Shown piece after piece: positions 7,726-8,879 of a stretch of 8,879 nt of DNA; within the stretch, counting starts at the first letter, position 1, and each line of letters opens with the position of its first letter. The stretch comes from Actinobacteria bacterium UBA3012. Its GTDB lineage: Bacteria; Actinomycetota; Actinomycetes; Nanopelagicales; Nanopelagicaceae. The stretch lies in assembly GCA_002346305.1 (NCBI GenBank), contig DDZI01000069.1:1-8879 (forward strand). Direction: 5' to 3'. The notes beneath the pieces are model-generated. The model made no database searches. It had not been told where the DNA came from and worked only from the letters and a program-made list of their open reading frames with translations. Both the position numbers and the translations under genes were made by a program.

Positions 7726-7786
7726 CCACCTTTTAGGAATGGCGGGAAAATCTGAAGTGCTGACCCCATATGTAGTGGTCAGACCA
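7723..7786 (+). repeat. Overlapping TGACC / GGTCA inverted repeats
   Basis: TGACCAC at 7723-7729 pairs perfectly with GTGGTCA at 7775-7781. CTGACC at 7760-7765 pairs perfectly with GGTCAG at 7777-7782 around an 11-base loop. TGGTC-A-GACCA at 7776-7786 is itself a palindrome. The same right-hand arm can thus pair with either of two left arms. The first arm overlaps the argA stop. It could be a transcript-end structure or a protein-binding site; no T-run follows. Confidence 0.45.
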
Positions 7787-7849
7787 GAAATTTAGCTGAT
7801 TTAGGTAAGGCTGGGCATATTTGAGGCCGGCTGAGCGTTAAAAGAAGTA

Positions 7850-7862
7850 CCACCCGAGGTGG
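7850..7862 (+). repeat. GC-rich hairpin CCACC-CGA-GGTGG
   Basis: A perfect 5-bp stem closes a 3-base loop, giving a compact, stable hairpin about 85 bases before clpC. The next bases (CGCCTAAG) contain no T-run, so a standard intrinsic terminator is unlikely. Its role is unknown. Confidence 0.45.
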
Positions 7863-7863
7863 C

Positions 7864-7886
7864 GCCTAAGTAAGAGATGATTAGGC
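7864..7886 (+). repeat. Inverted repeat GCCTAA-N11-TTAGGC
   Basis: A perfect 6-bp inverted repeat (7864-7869 and 7881-7886) with an 11-base spacer starts one base after the preceding hairpin. It could be the second stem of a folded leader or an operator. The right arm overlaps TAGGCT, a weak -10 candidate. Confidence 0.4.
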
Positions 7887-7904
7887 TTGGAGATGTACCA
7901 AAGC

Positions 7905-7926
7905 AGTCGAGCTGTTTAGATCGACT
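7905..7926 (+). repeat. Inverted repeat AGTCGA-N10-TCGACT ahead of clpC
   Basis: A perfect 6-bp inverted repeat ends 9 bases before the clpC ribosome site. Its place between any upstream promoter and the start suits an operator or a 5' leader stem. It does not resemble the ClgR site (CGC-spacer-GCG) or the HspR HAIR element as I know them. Confidence 0.4.
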
Positions 7927-7935
7927 TTCTTTACT

Positions 7936-7942
7936 AGAGGAG
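7936..7942 (+). promoter_or_regulatory. Strong ribosome binding site of clpC
   Basis: AGAGGAG lies 5 bases before the ATG at 7948. It is the strongest Shine-Dalgarno match in the window and fixes the clpC start. Confidence 0.8.
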
Positions 7943-7947
7943 TTGCC

Positions 7948-8879
7948 ATGTTTGAGCGGTTTACAGATCGAGCCAGACGAGTAGTTGTACTCGCGCAAGA
8001 GGAAGCTCGCATGCTCAATCACAATTACATCGGCACCGAGCACATTTTGCTTGGTTTGATTCACGAAGGTGAAGGCGTAGCCGCAAAAGCGCTCGAATCA
8101 CTTGGCATTTCACTGGAAGCAGTTCGTGCGCAAGTAGAAGAGATTATTGGTCAAGGCCAACAGGCACCAAGTGGACATATTCCATTTACTCCACGTGCTA
8201 AAAAAGTACTAGAACTTTCACTTCGTGAAGCTTTGCAACTTGGACACAACTACATTGGTACCGAACATATTTTGCTGGGATTGATCCGCGAAGGTGAAGG
8301 CGTTGCTGCACAAGTGTTGGTAAAACTTGGGGCTGATTTAAACCGCGTTCGTCAACAAGTAATTCAACTTCTATCTGGTTACCAAGGTAAAGAGGCTGCA
8401 ACTTCTGGTGGCCCAGCTGAAGGAACTCCATCCACCTCACTTGTTCTTGATCAATTTGGTCGCAACTTAACTGCCGCTGCTCGTGAAGGAAAGCTTGATC
8501 CAGTTATTGGTCGCGAAAAAGAGATCGAACGCGTGATGCAAATTCTTTCACGACGCACAAAAAATAACCCAGTATTAATTGGTGAGCCAGGTGTTGGTAA
8601 AACTGCAGTAGTTGAAGGACTTGCTCAAGCTATTGTGAAAAATTTAGTTCCAGAAACAATTAAAGATAAGCAAATCTATTCACTCGACCTCGGCGCGCTA
8701 GTTGCAGGAAGTCGCTACCGTGGAGATTTCGAAGAGCGCTTAAAGAAAGTTTTAAAAGAGATTCGTACCCGTGGCGACATTATTTTGTTCATCGATGAGA
8801 TTCACACATTAGTTGGAGCGGGCGCGGCTGAAGGTGCAATCGATGCTGCAAGTATTTTGAAACCGATGTTGGCACGTGG
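7948..8879 (+). CDS. clpC: ATP-dependent Clp protease ATP-binding subunit ClpC, 3' end cut off by the window
   Basis: AAA+ unfoldase that feeds proteins to the ClpP peptidase. The first 310 codons are present, out of about 830-850 expected from the family, and the frame stays open to the window end. The N-terminal domain has the two Clp_N repeats: NHNYIGTEHILLGLI from Asn24 and GHNYIGTEHILLGLI with His100 are nearly identical in protein but differ at many silent positions. The first ATPase domain follows, with LDPVIGREKEIERVM, Walker A GEPGVGKT (212-219), the pore-loop segment GSRYRGDFEERL, and Walker B ILFIDE (279-284). The start has a strong ribosome site. ClpC rather than ClpB is supported by the MFERFTDRARRVVVLAQEEA N-terminus and the position after lysS. 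The middle domain and second ATPase domain lie outside the window. Confidence 0.97.
   Translation, partial: MFERFTDRARRVVVLAQEEARMLNHNYIGTEHILLGLIHEGEGVAAKALESLGISLEAVRAQVEEIIGQGQQAPSGHIPFTPRAKKVLELSLREALQLGHNYIGTEHILLGLIREGEGVAAQVLVKLGADLNRVRQQVIQLLSGYQGKEAATSGGPAEGTPSTSLVLDQFGRNLTAAAREGKLDPVIGREKEIERVMQILSRRTKNNPVLIGEPGVGKTAVVEGLAQAIVKNLVPETIKDKQIYSLDLGALVAGSRYRGDFEERLKKVLKEIRTRGDIILFIDEIHTLVGAGAAEGAIDAASILKPMLAR

Larger units (their letters stand above)
7726..7947 (+). other. Non-coding region between argA and clpC, rich in inverted repeats
   Basis: This is the only gap longer than 50 bases in the window. No convincing gene is present on either strand. It holds at least four inverted repeats (listed separately) and the clpC ribosome site. 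I expect it to contain the end of the lysS-argA transcript and the clpC promoter, but I cannot place a -35/-10 pair with confidence. TAGGCT at 7882-7887 fits TAnnnT loosely but has no good -35 partner. No hairpin is followed by a clear T-run, so no standard intrinsic terminator is called. lsr2, which sits between lysS and clpC in mycobacteria, is absent; the gap is too short for it. Confidence 0.7.

Noticed and set aside
7721..7737. CtsR-like heptads (TTTGACC, 3-base gap, TTTTAGG) before clpC
   Set aside because: Only the first heptad fits; the second matches 4 of 7 positions, the first overlaps the argA stop codon, and CtsR is a Firmicutes regulator.
7739..7795. 18-codon ORF in the argA-clpC gap (begins MAGKSEVL, ends RPEI)
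   Set aside because: AGGA directly abuts the ATG, leaving no room for ribosome spacing, and the sequence overlaps the inverted repeats. A faint likeness to part of Lsr2 (PYV) is too short to mean anything.
7850..7866. T-box-like GGTGGCGCC segment
   Set aside because: A T-box needs a longer leader with a specifier stem and usually precedes amino-acid or tRNA-synthetase genes; the match to the conserved T-box core is partial.
7801..8064. 87-residue minus-strand ORF across the start of clpC
   Set aside because: It mostly mirrors the clpC coding sequence and has no recognisable domain.
8017..8310. Direct repeat inside clpC
   Set aside because: It is the normal pair of Clp_N repeats of the ClpC N-terminal domain, not a recent duplication; the DNA copies differ at many silent sites.
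1..8879. Mobile elements, CRISPR arrays, tRNA or rRNA genes, phage or defence genes
   Set aside because: I found no transposase, no regularly spaced repeats, no tRNA-like cloverleaf and no foreign-looking gene; the whole window is core metabolism.

Overview
The window looks like a chromosomal core-metabolism region from an AT-rich, streamlined actinobacterium. The protein signatures are actinobacterial. Examples are the FolP segment HNW...GASRKRFLG, the NadC and LysRS motif styles, and a short N-acetylglutamate synthase ending in VKPN-LGN-RML. The gene order follows the folate / pantothenate / lysS / clpC neighbourhood of Mycobacterium and Streptomyces. Codon third positions are mostly A or T and the genes are packed with little or no spacing. 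Together this points to a freshwater acI-type lineage (Nanopelagicales) or a similar low-GC actinobacterium. That placement is inference from the sequence alone.

Layout, all on the + strand. Bases 1-1541 hold the end of folP, then folB and folK, three steps of folate synthesis. Bases 1587-2435 are panC (pantothenate synthesis). Bases 2432-4928 are nadB and nadC (de novo NAD synthesis). Bases 4933-5694 are coaX, the type III pantothenate kinase and first step from pantothenate to CoA. Bases 5714-7231 are lysS (lysyl-tRNA synthetase). Bases 7228-7725 are a short GNAT-type N-acetylglutamate synthase (argA). A 222-base non-coding stretch with several inverted repeats follows, and then clpC, whose first 310 codons are in the window.

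The genes from folP to coaX are joined by overlaps of 1 to 8 bases or gaps of at most 45 bases, so they probably form one coupled unit making folate, pantothenate/CoA and NAD. lysS has no Shine-Dalgarno sequence. A TAnnnT hexamer lies 7 bases before its ATG, suggesting its own promoter and a leaderless mRNA, with argA translationally coupled behind it. clpC has a strong ribosome binding site and a structured upstream region, so it probably begins a separate unit.

Nothing here is a clear new system. The eight complete genes have intact signature motifs, and the portions of folP and clpC inside the window do too; none shows a frameshift. The points worth a second look are the structured leader of clpC, the likely leaderless start of lysS, the absence of panD and lsr2 from their usual positions, and a few unusual residues in the NadC active-site segment.
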